Shown: positions 47,792-55,984 of the stretch, piece by piece
Position numbering within the stretch: the stretch's first letter is position 1
How the letters are laid out: each line of letters opens with the position of its first letter
Assembly (NCBI RefSeq): GCF_002093975.1
Contig: NZ_KZ084324.1
Span: 129,606-193,605, forward strand
From: Thermoactinospora rubra
GTDB lineage: Bacteria; Actinomycetota; Actinomycetes; Streptosporangiales; Streptosporangiaceae
DNA: 64,000 nucleotides
Direction: 5' to 3'
The notes under the pieces: model-generated
The model's input: the letters and a program-made list of their open reading frames with translations, nothing else
Databases searched by the model: none
What the model was told of the DNA's origin: nothing
Translations under genes and position numbers: made by a program

Positions 47792-49010
47792 CGCGGGCGA
47801 GCTTCGACGGCACGAGCGTCACGTGCTTCATGCGCTGGGCCTCGGGTGCGGGGTCTGGGGCGGTCAGCTCCAGGCGCCGCAGCACTTCCCTGATGATGAC
47901 GCGCATCTCCATCAGGGCGAGCTGAGCGCCCACGCAGAAGCGCCGTCCCCCGCCGAAGGGCATCCAGCCCTTGGGGGTGCGGCCCTCGAGGAAGCGTTCG
48001 GGGCGAAACTCCTCCGGCGCGGGAAACTCCTCGGGGTCGTGGTGGATGAGTGAGATCAGCGGGCCGGCGTACCATCCGGCGGGCACCTCGTAGTCGCCCA
48101 GCCGCAGCGGGGCGGTCAGCAGGCGCTCCGCCGAGTAGACCACGGGGCGGATCCGCAGCGCCTCCTTGGCCACGGCGTCCAGATAGTCGTCGTCGTCCAG
48201 GTTCGCCGTCACCTTGGCGAGCAGGCCGGGCGTGCGCAGCAGGCGCTCGAAGGCCCAGGCCAGGGCCGTCGCCGTGGTCTCGTGGCCGGCCTCCAGCAGG
48301 GTGATGAGCTCGTCGCGGAGCTCCTGGTCGCTCATGCCGGTCTCGAAGAGCCGGTGCAGCACGGAGTCGGGCTCGGCGCGCCGCTCGGCGATGTGCTCGT
48401 AGAGGATCCGGTCCACGGCGGCGCGCACCTTCAGGAAGCGCCGCCACTTCGGCAGCAGGGGCCGCAGCCGCGGCGGCGCCATCAGCACCGACGTGGCGCC
48501 GCCCAGCTCCAGCAGCTCAGGCAGCAGCGCGCGCAGGCGGTCGTCGGGGATGCCGAAGACCAGCCGCAGGATCACCTCCAGCGTGATCTCCTGCGTCTTC
48601 TCCCGCAGCGCGAACGGCTCGCCGAGCGGCCAGGTCGCGATCCGCTCCGCCGCGATGGCGGCGATCTGGTCGGCGTATCCGGCGATGGCCCGGCCCCTCA
48701 GCGGCGGGGTGATGAGGCGCCTGTGCGCCCACCAGGGATCGTCGTCGAGCGTGAGCAGGGAGTGCCTGCCCACGGCGTGCTCCAGGAAGTCGCGCCGGGC
48801 GGCGCCGGCGTGGCCGCCGCCCTGGTCGGTCCGGTAGACCAGCTCGGCCAGGTCGGCCTTGGCGACCAGCACGTCGGGCGGGAAGCCGGCCAGGCGCAGG
48901 GTGAAGACGGGCCCGTAGCGCTCGCGGCATCTGGCGAAGGCGCGCGTGGGGTTGGCCATGAACCACACGGTCTGCAGCAGCGGGGGCATCTTGGGGCCGG
49001 GAGGAAGCAT
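47754..49010 (-). CDS. Cytochrome P450
   Basis: Haem monooxygenase of 418 residues. Motifs in order: proline-rich start LPPGPKMPPLLQT, C-helix DDPWWAHRRLITPPL, I-helix LLEAGHETTATALAWAF, K-helix ExxR in AKEALRIRP, PERF-like EFRPERFLEGR, and the haem loop FGGGRRFCVGAQLALME with the ligand Cys at about 359. The ATG at 49010 has AAGGAG 6 nt upstream. It is divergent from the TetR gene, with the palindrome ACATACGTATGT between, so TetR control is likely. The N-terminus looks soluble, without a membrane anchor. The redox partner is not encoded here. Confidence 0.95.
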   Translation of the reverse strand: MLPPGPKMPPLLQTVWFMANPTRAFARCRERYGPVFTLRLAGFPPDVLVAKADLAELVYRTDQGGGHAGAARRDFLEHAVGRHSLLTLDDDPWWAHRRLITPPLRGRAIAGYADQIAAIAAERIATWPLGEPFALREKTQEITLEVILRLVFGIPDDRLRALLPELLELGGATSVLMAPPRLRPLLPKWRRFLKVRAAVDRILYEHIAERRAEPDSVLHRLFETGMSDQELRDELITLLEAGHETTATALAWAFERLLRTPGLLAKVTANLDDDDYLDAVAKEALRIRPVVYSAERLLTAPLRLGDYEVPAGWYAGPLISLIHHDPEEFPAPEEFRPERFLEGRTPKGWMPFGGGRRFCVGAQLALMEMRVIIREVLRRLELTAPDPAPEAQRMKHVTLVPSKLARVSARARTPARAT

Positions 49011-49027
49011 CCGTCGCTCCTTCGTAT

Positions 49028-49039
49028 ACATACGTATGT
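49028..49039. promoter_or_regulatory. Perfect palindrome ACATACGTATGT, candidate TetR operator
   Basis: The 12-base palindrome (flanked by further alternating A/T pairs) is in the 55-base gap between divergent P450 and TetR genes, 26 bases before the TetR ATG. Size and location fit a TetR operator controlling both genes. Confidence 0.55.
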
Positions 49040-49065
49040 CATAGACTTACGTTTACCTCTGTACC

Positions 49066-49671
49066 ATGGATCGCGTGCCACGACCAGAGCCCACCTACCG
49101 CGACAGGCTCCTCGCCGGAGCCCTCACGTGCCTGCGGGAGAAGGGATACGCCCGCACGACCGCCCGCGACCTGGTGGCCGCGTCGGGCACGAACCTGGCC
49201 TCCATCGGCTACCACTTCGGCGGCAAGGACGCGCTGCTGGCCGAGGCCATCGCGCAGTGCTTCGAGTCGTGGACCGAGCGGGTGGAGCAGGCGGTCTTCG
49301 GCACCGGGCTGGCCACGCCCCGCGAGATGGTCGAGCGCGCGATGGCGGCGCTGGTCGACGTCTTCGAGGAGATGCGCCCGCTGCTGGTGGTCTGCGTGGA
49401 GGGCTTCGCCCCGGCGATGCGTGAGACGGTCCTGCGGGAGAAGATGGCCGCCTCCTACGCCCGGGCCCGCCGGGCGGGCGTCGGCATGATCGAGCGCGCG
49501 TGCGCCGAGCTGGGCATCGAGCCGCCCTTCGACCCGGTCGTCCTCGTGTCGGTGCTCATCGCGATCTCCGACGGGCTGCTGCTCCAGTGGCTGCTCGACC
49601 CGGCGGCCACGCCGGACTCGCGCCAGGTCGTCGACGCCCTGGCCGCCCTGGCGCCGCTGATCGCCGCCTAG
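49066..49671 (+). CDS. TetR/AcrR family transcriptional regulator
   Basis: Regulator of 201 residues: YRDRLLAGALTCLREKGYARTTARDLVAASGTNLASIGYHFGGKDALLAEAI is the HTH, and the rest a helical ligand domain with VCVEGFAPAMRETVLREKMAASYA. It is divergent from the P450 gene, its probable target. The stop codon TAG is part of CTAG, which also ends the convergent LuxR-like gene on the other strand. Confidence 0.9.
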   Translation: MDRVPRPEPTYRDRLLAGALTCLREKGYARTTARDLVAASGTNLASIGYHFGGKDALLAEAIAQCFESWTERVEQAVFGTGLATPREMVERAMAALVDVFEEMRPLLVVCVEGFAPAMRETVLREKMAASYARARRAGVGMIERACAELGIEPPFDPVVLVSVLIAISDGLLLQWLLDPAATPDSRQVVDALAALAPLIAA

Positions 49672-51527
49672 CCCGCCTTCTCCAGCGCCTCCCGCGCGAG
49701 CCGTTCGGTCGCGGCCAGGCGGTGCGGGACCGCGATGTCCAGCGCCTCGCGGGCGAGCTCCCGGCAGGCCGCCGCGTCGCCGCGCAGCGCGGCCGCCGCC
49801 GCCAGGTTCGCCAGGTGCCCGGCGGCGACGTTGGAATAGCCGGCCTCGCGGGCCAGCTCCAGGCCGCGCGAGGAGGTCGCCTCGGCGGCCGTGAGGTCGC
49901 CGTCGCGCAGCTGCGCGGCGGCGAGGTGCTCCAGGACCGCGGGCAGGTGCCAGGCGAACGCGGTCACCGTGGCCATCCGGACCGCCCTGTGGAGCAGGTC
50001 CCTGTGCTCCTCCTCCACCAGGACCGAGGCGGCCCAGGCCCGGAGCACCTGGTCGGCCCTGGTCAGCTCGTCGGAACGGCGCAGTGCCGACCGCAGCGCC
50101 ATCGAGCCGCGGCGCGCGTCGCCCTCCTCCAGCGCGCCGATCCCCACGAGCACGTCGCGCTCGAAGGAGTCCTTGAACTCCTGCGCCCGCCGACCGATCT
50201 CCACGAGCGCGTCGCGCTGCCCGGCCTGCGCGGCGGCGTCCGCGGCGTCGGCCAGCGTGTCGAGGGACCGGCCGGCCGTCAGGATTTGTACGGCCTTCGC
50301 CGCGTCGCCGCAGTTCAGCTCGAAGAGCCCGCGTATACGCAGGACGTCCTCGCGCAGTCGCCCGTCGGCGTCGGGCGGGGAGAGGCCGGCCAGGTGGCGC
50401 ACCGCCTCGGCGGGGCGGCCGCCGTGCCAGGCGGCCATGGCCGCGTCCGCCAGGCGGCGTTCCCCGGCGCGCGGGTCGGGCGTCAGGTCCGCGGCACGGC
50501 GCAGGGCCAGGGCGGCGTCGGCGTGCCCGGCGCGCTCGCGCATCCGCCGCGCCGCGGCCGTCAGCTCGCGGGCGACCAGCTCGTCGGGGCCCTCCGCCGC
50601 CTCGGCCAGGTGCCAGGCGCGCTCCTCTCCGGCCGGCAGCAGGCCGGCGAGCGCGGCGTGGACGCCTCGTAGCCGCACCGGGGTCGCGGTCTCGATCAGG
50701 GCGGTCCTGGCCAGGGGGTGGGCGAAGGCCAGGGCGCCGTCGCGGAAGGTCACCAGGCCGGCGGTCCTGACCTCCTCCAGCGCGAGGGGGTCCGTGTCGA
50801 GCGCCTGCGCCACCTGGACGATCAGCGACAGGTCGCCGCGGGCCTCGACCGCCGCGATCAGCCCGGCCAGCCGCGCGGAGTCGGACAGGCCGCCGATCAG
50901 GCCGGTGAGAGAGGGCGCCTGTTCCGGTGGAGGGAGGCGCAGCTCGGGCACGCCCCACAGGCGCGCTTCCGGCTGCTCTTCGCGCGGCTCCGGCTGCTCC
51001 TCGGGCGGCTCCGGCTGCTCCTCGGGCGGCTCCGGCTGCTCCTCGGGTGGCTTCGCCGTACCCGGCGGGTCTTCCACGGCCAGCAGCATCCCCACCGGCA
51101 CGCCCGACAGCCGCCGGGCGCAGTACGCCAGCGCGTCGGCCGAGGACCGGTCGAGGGCCTGGTAGCCGTCCACCAGGCACAGCAACGGCTCCGCGGCCAG
51201 GGCCAGGACCTCGCGGACGCCCTCGAACACCAGGAACGGGTCCCCGGTCGGCGAGGTGCCGCGGCCGAGGGCCGCCAGCAGCGCGTCACGCCGGGGCCGC
51301 GACACCTGCCCGACGAGGTCCGCGACCGGCACCAGCAGCCGTCCCAGCGCGTCGAAGGCCACCCACGACCCGGTCCCGGCCACCCGCAGCACCCGCACGC
51401 CCTCCGCGCGAGAGGCCGCCAGCTCCAGGGCCCGCGACGTCCCGGCGCCGCGCACGACGAGGGCGCCGCCCTGGCCCGAGCGCAGGCCGGCGAGCACCTC
51501 GTCGAGGGCGGCGGTCGGATCCGGCAT
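49668..51527 (-). CDS. LuxR/MalT-like ATPase-type protein, degenerate P-loop and no C-terminal HTH
   Basis: Protein of 619 residues related to the large ATP-binding LuxR (LAL) regulators. At the N-terminus GGALVVRGAGTSRALELAA occupies the Walker A place but lacks GxxGxGK[ST]. LLCLVDGYQALDRSSADALAYCARRL is a Walker-B-like segment followed by a GMLLAVEDPPG stretch. An acidic Pro/Glu/Gln repeat (four 7-residue units) is inserted next. The remainder is TPR-like helical repeats to the end. The family normally carries a LuxR HTH after this point, but the gene stops at the shared CTAG. It is either a truncated regulator or an adaptor without DNA binding. The ATG at 51527 is used. Confidence 0.7.
   Translation of the reverse strand: MPDPTAALDEVLAGLRSGQGGALVVRGAGTSRALELAASRAEGVRVLRVAGTGSWVAFDALGRLLVPVADLVGQVSRPRRDALLAALGRGTSPTGDPFLVFEGVREVLALAAEPLLCLVDGYQALDRSSADALAYCARRLSGVPVGMLLAVEDPPGTAKPPEEQPEPPEEQPEPPEEQPEPREEQPEARLWGVPELRLPPPEQAPSLTGLIGGLSDSARLAGLIAAVEARGDLSLIVQVAQALDTDPLALEEVRTAGLVTFRDGALAFAHPLARTALIETATPVRLRGVHAALAGLLPAGEERAWHLAEAAEGPDELVARELTAAARRMRERAGHADAALALRRAADLTPDPRAGERRLADAAMAAWHGGRPAEAVRHLAGLSPPDADGRLREDVLRIRGLFELNCGDAAKAVQILTAGRSLDTLADAADAAAQAGQRDALVEIGRRAQEFKDSFERDVLVGIGALEEGDARRGSMALRSALRRSDELTRADQVLRAWAASVLVEEEHRDLLHRAVRMATVTAFAWHLPAVLEHLAAAQLRDGDLTAAEATSSRGLELAREAGYSNVAAGHLANLAAAAALRGDAAACRELAREALDIAVPHRLAATERLAREALEKAG
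50968..51051 (-). repeat. Four tandem 21-bp repeats encoding PEEQPEP in the LuxR-like gene
   Basis: Units start at 50968, 50989, 51010 and 51031 (each close to TCCGGCTGCTCCTCGGGCGGC on the plus strand, 21 bases, named here in part). They encode an acidic Pro/Glu/Gln linker. Near-identity of the units indicates recent duplication. Confidence 0.85.
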
Positions 51528-51556
51528 GCTGCCGTCGTACCCGTGCCGGGGCCGGG

Positions 51557-51877
51557 TCACCCGAAGACGGGCGGTCCCCTGCGCCGGCGGCGGCCGAACC
51601 ACACCAGGTACCCCGCGCACGCCACCGCGACCGCGCCCGGGATCACGGCCAGCGCGTAGCTGCCGCTCACGATCGCCACCACGGTGAGGATGACGCCCGC
51701 CGGCAGCACGATCGCGACCGCGAGGAGGCGGAAGCCGAGCCCGGCGGGCGGCGGCGGAGGAGTGCGGCGCTCGCCTGTGCCGCCGCCGGGGACGCCCGGC
51801 ACTCCCGTGTCGCCGGCCCGACCGCCTTCGTGGTCGCGCAGCACGGGGGCGTAGAACTCGTCGTCGTGCTCGCTCAT
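51557..51877 (-). CDS. Hypothetical two-TM membrane protein
   Basis: Protein of 106 residues: a hydrophilic Asp/Gly/Pro-rich N-terminus (MSEHDDEFYAPVLRDHEGG ... TPPPPPAG), then two transmembrane helices (about 47-68, GFRLLAVAIVLPAGVILTVVAI and about 73-93, YALAVIPGAVAVACAGYLVWF) and a basic RRRRR end. No family recognised. It is 29 bases upstream of the LuxR-like gene on the same strand, so cotranscription is possible. Confidence 0.7.
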   Translation of the reverse strand: MSEHDDEFYAPVLRDHEGGRAGDTGVPGVPGGGTGERRTPPPPPAGLGFRLLAVAIVLPAGVILTVVAIVSGSYALAVIPGAVAVACAGYLVWFGRRRRRGPPVFG

Positions 51878-51977
51878 GACCTCCCCCTGTCAGAGGAAGG
51901 GAAATCTAACGCCACCGTAGACCCTTGAAACGGTCAGAAAGTCATAAACTTCCCGATATTTGCTGAAAGGGGACACT

Positions 51978-52157
51978 GTGCGCCAGGTCATCCACGTCAA
52001 GCCGATCGACGACGCGATCACGCATGAGGACTCGGCGGAGTGCGTGTGCGGCCCCATCGGCCAGAGCGTGTTCCCCCAGCACGGCCTGATCTTCCACCAC
52101 CAGGCGCTGGCGGAGTGCGCCACCTGGGAGACGGCCGCCGCAGACGGATCCAGCTGA
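51978..52157 (+). CDS. Small conserved-looking protein of unknown function (CVCGP motif)
   Basis: Protein of 59 residues beginning MRQVIHVKPIDDAITHEDS, with AECVCGPIGQSVFPQHGLIFHHQALA. The order HVxPxDD...H...CVCGP...HH resembles small proteins frequent in actinobacteriophages and actinomycete genomes. The pattern of metal-ligand-like residues (two Cys, several His) is notable. The GTG at 51978 has AAAGGGGA 5-6 nt upstream. The 3' 140 bases overlap the end of the convergent ccdA gene, an unusually long antisense overlap. Confidence 0.6.
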   Translation: MRQVIHVKPIDDAITHEDSAECVCGPIGQSVFPQHGLIFHHQALAECATWETAAADGSS

Positions 52158-52959
52158 CCGCCGCGACCGCCAGCAGCCCGAGCGCGATCCAGCCCGGCCC
52201 GGCAGCCGCGATCCACCCGGCCACCCGGCCCTGCACCGCCGTGGCGGCGCCCACGACCGGGTCCTCGGCCTGCGCCCCGGCGAAGACACGCAGCTCGTAC
52301 CAGCCGTAGTAGACGACATAGAGCCCCGCCAGTACGAGCAGCCCTCCGCTGACCCTCGAGACGTACGGCAGAGCCCGCCGCATCCGCGTGACGACCGCCC
52401 CGCGAGCCAGCGCCACGGCCAGCGACAGCAGCGCGACCACCAGCCCCATGCCCGCGGCGTACGCGACGAACACCGCCACGCCGCCCAGCACGCCGCCGCT
52501 GACCAGGGACGCGGACGTCACCGCCAGGAACGGGCCGACGGTGCACGACAGCGAGGCCACGGCGTAGGACAGGCCGTAGCCGTACAGCGAGGCGAAGGAG
52601 ACGGCGGGACGGCCGGTGGCGAGCTTCGGCGTGCGCACCAGCAGCTCCCGCCCGCTCAGCAGCCACCCGCCCAGCGCGGTCAGCGCGATGCCGATGGCGA
52701 CCGTCGCCCACGGCAGGTAGCGCCCCAGCGACAGCGCCAGCGGGGTGACGACCAGCCCGAACAGCCCGAAGACGGTCACGAACCCGGCCGTCATGGCCGC
52801 CGACAGCAGCACCGCGCGCCCGATCGGGCCGAGCCTGGAATCCTGGTCGCCGACGACGAGCATCGTCAGGTAGGCGGGCAGCATCGCGAAGCCGCACGGG
52901 TTGAAGGCCGCCACGGAGCCGGCGGACAGCGCCAGCGCCAGGGGCAGGTCGGCGGTCAC
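52018..52959 (-). CDS. ccdA: Cytochrome c biogenesis / DsbD-family thiol:disulfide transmembrane protein
   Basis: Membrane protein of 313 residues with six to seven helices that passes electrons from cytoplasmic thioredoxin to exported redox proteins. It has the CcdA signatures: first-helix cysteine in AFNPCGFAMLPAYLTML (about 21-37) and second cysteine in YAVASLSCTVGPFLAVTSASL (about 116-136). After the last helix (AAVSWIRLRR) about 45 residues of Arg/Pro-rich sequence follow that are read from the antisense of the small gene at 51978 and look non-native. The GTG at 52959 overlaps the TlpA-like stop by four bases (GTGA). Confidence 0.9.
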   Translation of the reverse strand: MTADLPLALALSAGSVAAFNPCGFAMLPAYLTMLVVGDQDSRLGPIGRAVLLSAAMTAGFVTVFGLFGLVVTPLALSLGRYLPWATVAIGIALTALGGWLLSGRELLVRTPKLATGRPAVSFASLYGYGLSYAVASLSCTVGPFLAVTSASLVSGGVLGGVAVFVAYAAGMGLVVALLSLAVALARGAVVTRMRRALPYVSRVSGGLLVLAGLYVVYYGWYELRVFAGAQAEDPVVGAATAVQGRVAGWIAAAGPGWIALGLLAVAAVSWIRLRRPSPRWRTPPAPGGGRSGRAGGTRSGRWGRTRTPPSPHA

Positions 52960-53552
52960 CGGCCCAGCAGCCTGGCCACGCGCGAGGCCAGCTCGTCGGT
53001 CCCGAGCGGGCCGGAGGCCCTGTCGGTCCTGCCGTCGGGCGTCATGAACAGGAACGTGGACTGCTCGGCGACGCCCAGCTTCGTCCACACGGCGCCCTTC
53101 TCGTCCGACAGCTGGATGATGCCGCCCGTGCCGGTGCGCCGCACGAACTCCTTCATCGCCGCCTCGCCGTCCAGGCCGGCGACGCCCACGAAGGCCACGT
53201 CGCGGAACCGATCGGCGGCCGCCTTGACCGCGGGCGCCTCGGAGCGGCACTTGGGGCACCACGGCGCCCAGAACCAGAACACCACGGGCCTGCCCGCCAG
53301 GCTGGTCCCGTCGAACGCCTGCCCGTCGAGCGTCTTGGCCCTGAACCGCAGCTTGTCCGGGACGGGCGTGCTCGCGGCGGTCTGAGTGGCCGATGTCGGC
53401 ACAGCGGTCGGCACAGCGGGCGGCACGGTGGCCGACAAGGGGGCGTCGGAGCGGAGGGGCTGGGCGGCGTCGTCCCAGCGGCTCGTGCCGCACGCGCCGG
53501 CGGCCAGCGCAGCGGCCAGGACGGCGGCCGGAACGGCTCGCAGCTGTCTCAT
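52956..53552 (-). CDS. TlpA-like redoxin lipoprotein
   Basis: Exported thioredoxin-fold protein of 198 residues. The signal peptide ends in a lipobox (ALAAGACGTSR, lipid Cys about 21). A Thr/Pro/Ala-rich linker follows, then the TlpA/ResA domain: FRAKTLDGQAFDGTSLAGRPVVFWFWAPWCPKCRSEAPAV with the active site CPKC, and STFLFMTPDGR with the cis-Pro region changed. It receives electrons from the coupled CcdA and reduces exported disulfides, for instance in cytochrome c or metalloprotein maturation. The ATG at 53552 starts the signal peptide. Confidence 0.9.
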   Translation of the reverse strand: MRQLRAVPAAVLAAALAAGACGTSRWDDAAQPLRSDAPLSATVPPAVPTAVPTSATQTAASTPVPDKLRFRAKTLDGQAFDGTSLAGRPVVFWFWAPWCPKCRSEAPAVKAAADRFRDVAFVGVAGLDGEAAMKEFVRRTGTGGIIQLSDEKGAVWTKLGVAEQSTFLFMTPDGRTDRASGPLGTDELASRVARLLGR

Positions 53553-53587
53553 GGCCGGAGCGTAGGCCGGAACGGCCCCGAGGGATC

Positions 53588-54754
53588 TTACGAGCTCGTG
53601 AATTCGGCGCCGGTCCGCGAACGGTTCCGGTAGCCGGCCAGGATCCGGTCGACCAGCTCGGCGGCGGCGCCCACGTCGCCCGGCAGCCCCTCGGCGTTGG
53701 CCCGCATCCGCTTGGGGAAGACCTTCAGGCCCGACACCAGCTCGGCGGCCGTGTGCGCCGCGCCCCCGGCCAGCCGCAGGCACTCGCGCAGCGGCTGCCA
53801 CTCGGCCTGCCAGGCTCCGGCGGCGCGGTCCAGCTCGCCCAGCTGGGCCGCGGCCAGCACCTGCGCGTAGGAGGCGACCTGGAGGGCGGCCGAGCGGATC
53901 AGCACCGACAGGGCCGGGTTGCGCTTGTGCGGCATGGCCGAGGAGCTGCCCAGGGACGACTCGGCCAGCTCCCCGACCTCGTCCTGGGCGAGCAGCACCA
54001 CGTCTGTGGCGATCTTGCCGAGCGCACCGGTCACCCCGGCCAGCGCCGACCCGAGCTCCGCGACCATCGAGCGCTCGCTCTGCCAGGGCACGGGCGCGGC
54101 GGGCAGGCCCAGCCCGGCGGCCACCAGCTCGGCCAGCTCCAGGGCGCGCGGGCCGTACCCGGCGAGGGTGCCGGCGGCCCCGCCGAGCTGGACGGGCAGG
54201 CGCGGCCGGGCCAGGCGGCCGTCGGTGTCGAGCACCCCGGCCAGCCAGGTGGCCGCCCGCAGCCCGAACGTCGTCGGCAGGGCGCGCCGGCCCAGCGTGC
54301 GCGCGGCCATCGGCGTGTGGCGGTGCTCGTGCGCCAGCTCGGCGAGCCCGGCCATGACCGTCCGCAGGTCGGCGCGGACGATCTCGACCGCGCGCCGGGT
54401 GACCAGCGCCGTGGCGGTGTCGAGGATGTCCTGGCTGGTGGCGCCGCGGTGCACGTGCCCGGCGTGCTCCTCGCCGACCGCGGCCCGGAGCCTGGCGACG
54501 AGCGGCACCACCGGGTTGGCCGACTGGCGCGCCTCGCGGGCCAGCTCCGTGAGGTCGACGGTCAGCGTGGCCGCGACCTCGCCGATGCGCTCGGCCGCGC
54601 CCGCGGGGATCTCGCCGAGCTCGGCCTGGGCCCGCGCGAGCGCGGCCTCGACGTCGAGCATGGCGCGCAGCCAAGCCTCGTCCGAGGTGACCGCCGCGAC
54701 CCGGCTGCCCGCCCACACGGGGCTGAGGAGCCCGCTGTCCGTCATGCCGTCCAT
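53588..54754 (-). CDS. pcaB: 3-carboxy-cis,cis-muconate cycloisomerase (lyase-1/fumarase superfamily)
   Basis: Enzyme of the protocatechuate branch of the beta-ketoadipate pathway, 388 residues. Superfamily signature GSSSAMPHKRNPALSVLI is clear; HVHRGATSQDILDTATALV and RTLGRRALPTTFGLRAATWLAGV are typical of PcaB. The length is shorter than PcaB of Pseudomonas (about 450), as often in actinomycetes. The ATG at 54754 overlaps the pobA stop (TGATG); an ATG at 54745 is also possible. Coupling with pobA supports the PcaB call over adenylosuccinate lyase. The remaining pca genes are not in the window. Confidence 0.88.
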   Translation of the reverse strand: MDGMTDSGLLSPVWAGSRVAAVTSDEAWLRAMLDVEAALARAQAELGEIPAGAAERIGEVAATLTVDLTELAREARQSANPVVPLVARLRAAVGEEHAGHVHRGATSQDILDTATALVTRRAVEIVRADLRTVMAGLAELAHEHRHTPMAARTLGRRALPTTFGLRAATWLAGVLDTDGRLARPRLPVQLGGAAGTLAGYGPRALELAELVAAGLGLPAAPVPWQSERSMVAELGSALAGVTGALGKIATDVVLLAQDEVGELAESSLGSSSAMPHKRNPALSVLIRSAALQVASYAQVLAAAQLGELDRAAGAWQAEWQPLRECLRLAGGAAHTAAELVSGLKVFPKRMRANAEGLPGDVGAAAELVDRILAGYRNRSRTGAEFTSS

Positions 54755-55914
54755 CAGAAGGGCATCCCCACGTAGTTCTCGGCCAGCGTGGTCGCCGCCG
54801 CCTTCGAGGAGGTCACGTAGTCCAGGTAGGACAGCTGGAGGCGCCGGCCGTAGGCGTCGTCGGAGTCGAAGGTGTGCAGCAGCGTGGTCATCCACCAGGA
54901 GAAGTGCTGGGCCCGCCAGACCCGCTTGAGGCAGTGTTCCGAGTAGCGGTCCAGCAGGTCGGCGCTGCCGTCGGCGAAGAAGCGCGCCAGCGCCTCGGTG
55001 AGCACGCGCACGTCGGCCACGGCCAGGTTCAGCCCCTTGGCGCCGGTCGGCGGGACGATGTGCGCGGCGTCGCCCGCGAGGAACAGCCTGCCGTACTGCA
55101 TCGGCTCGGCCACGAAGCTGCGCATGGGGGTGACGCCCTTCTCGACGATCTCGCCCGTCTCCAGCGTGAAGCCGGGCACGGTCTCCAGCCGCGCCTTCAG
55201 CTCGGCCCAGATCCGCTCGTCCGGCCAGTCCTCCTCGCGGGTGTCCGGCGGGACCTGGAGGTAGAAGCGGCTGATCGTGGGCGAGCGCATGCTGTGCAGG
55301 GCGAAGCCGCGGTCGTTGCGCGCGTAGATCAGCTCCTCGGTGGACGGCCGCACCCTGGCCAGGATGCCCAGCCAGGCGAAGGGGTACTCGCGCTCGTAGA
55401 CCGTCAGCGCGTCCCGCGGGATCGACGGCCTGGACACGCCGTGGAAGCCGTCGCAGCCGGCGATGACGTCGCAGTCCAGCCGCTCGCCCTGGAAGGTGAG
55501 GTACGGCTTGTCCGTGTCGATGTCGTGCAGCGCCACGTCGAGCACCTCGAAGCGGATGTCGCCGCCCGCCTCCAGCCGGGCCGCGATGAGGTCCTTGACC
55601 ACTTCCTGCTGGCCGTACACCGTGATCGCCCGGCCGGGGACGAGCTCCTCGAAGGGGATGCGGTGCCTGGCGCCGCCGTACCGCAGCTCGATGCCGTGGT
55701 GCGGCAGGCCCTCGCGCAGCATCCGCTCGCCGACGCCCGCCTCCACCAGCGTGTCGACCGTGCCCTGCTCCAGGACGCCGGCCCGCACGCGCCGCTCGAC
55801 GTACTCCCTGCTGCGCGCCTCCAGCACCACGGAGGAGATGCCGCGCAGGTGCAGCAGATGGGAAAGCAGCAGGCCCGCGGGGCCCGCGCCGACGATACCG
55901 ACCTGAGTTCGCAT
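54754..55914 (-). CDS. pobA: 4-hydroxybenzoate 3-monooxygenase
   Basis: FAD enzyme of 386 residues converting 4-hydroxybenzoate to protocatechuate. Motifs: VGIVGAGPAGLLLSHLLHLRGISSVVLEARSREYVERRVRAGVLEQGTVD (GxGxxG and the pHBH-specific R-loop), LDCDVIAGCDGFHGVSR (DG motif), and GRLFLAGDAAHIVPPTGAKGLNLAVAD (GD motif). The segments RVRAGVLEQ and VPPTGAKGLN are specific for PobA. The ATG at 55914 is used. It is divergent from the IclR gene, whose operator-like repeat lies between; PobA expression is probably controlled by it. Confidence 0.95.
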   Translation of the reverse strand: MRTQVGIVGAGPAGLLLSHLLHLRGISSVVLEARSREYVERRVRAGVLEQGTVDTLVEAGVGERMLREGLPHHGIELRYGGARHRIPFEELVPGRAITVYGQQEVVKDLIAARLEAGGDIRFEVLDVALHDIDTDKPYLTFQGERLDCDVIAGCDGFHGVSRPSIPRDALTVYEREYPFAWLGILARVRPSTEELIYARNDRGFALHSMRSPTISRFYLQVPPDTREEDWPDERIWAELKARLETVPGFTLETGEIVEKGVTPMRSFVAEPMQYGRLFLAGDAAHIVPPTGAKGLNLAVADVRVLTEALARFFADGSADLLDRYSEHCLKRVWRAQHFSWWMTTLLHTFDSDDAYGRRLQLSYLDYVTSSKAAATTLAENYVGMPF

Positions 55915-55957
55915 GCCAGGAGCATCCCCGCCGGACACCCTCCGTGCCGAGAGTGCG

Positions 55958-55974
55958 CTTCCGCTCAGTGGAAG
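55958..55974. promoter_or_regulatory. Inverted repeat CTTCC-GCTCAGT-GGAAG, candidate IclR operator
   Basis: The 17-base repeat (TTCCGC/..GGAA type) is in the 70-base gap between divergent pobA and IclR genes. The form is common among IclR-family sites. It lies 10 bases before the chosen IclR start and about 44 bases before pobA, able to control both. Confidence 0.6.
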
Positions 55975-55984
55975 AATGAGGCGC

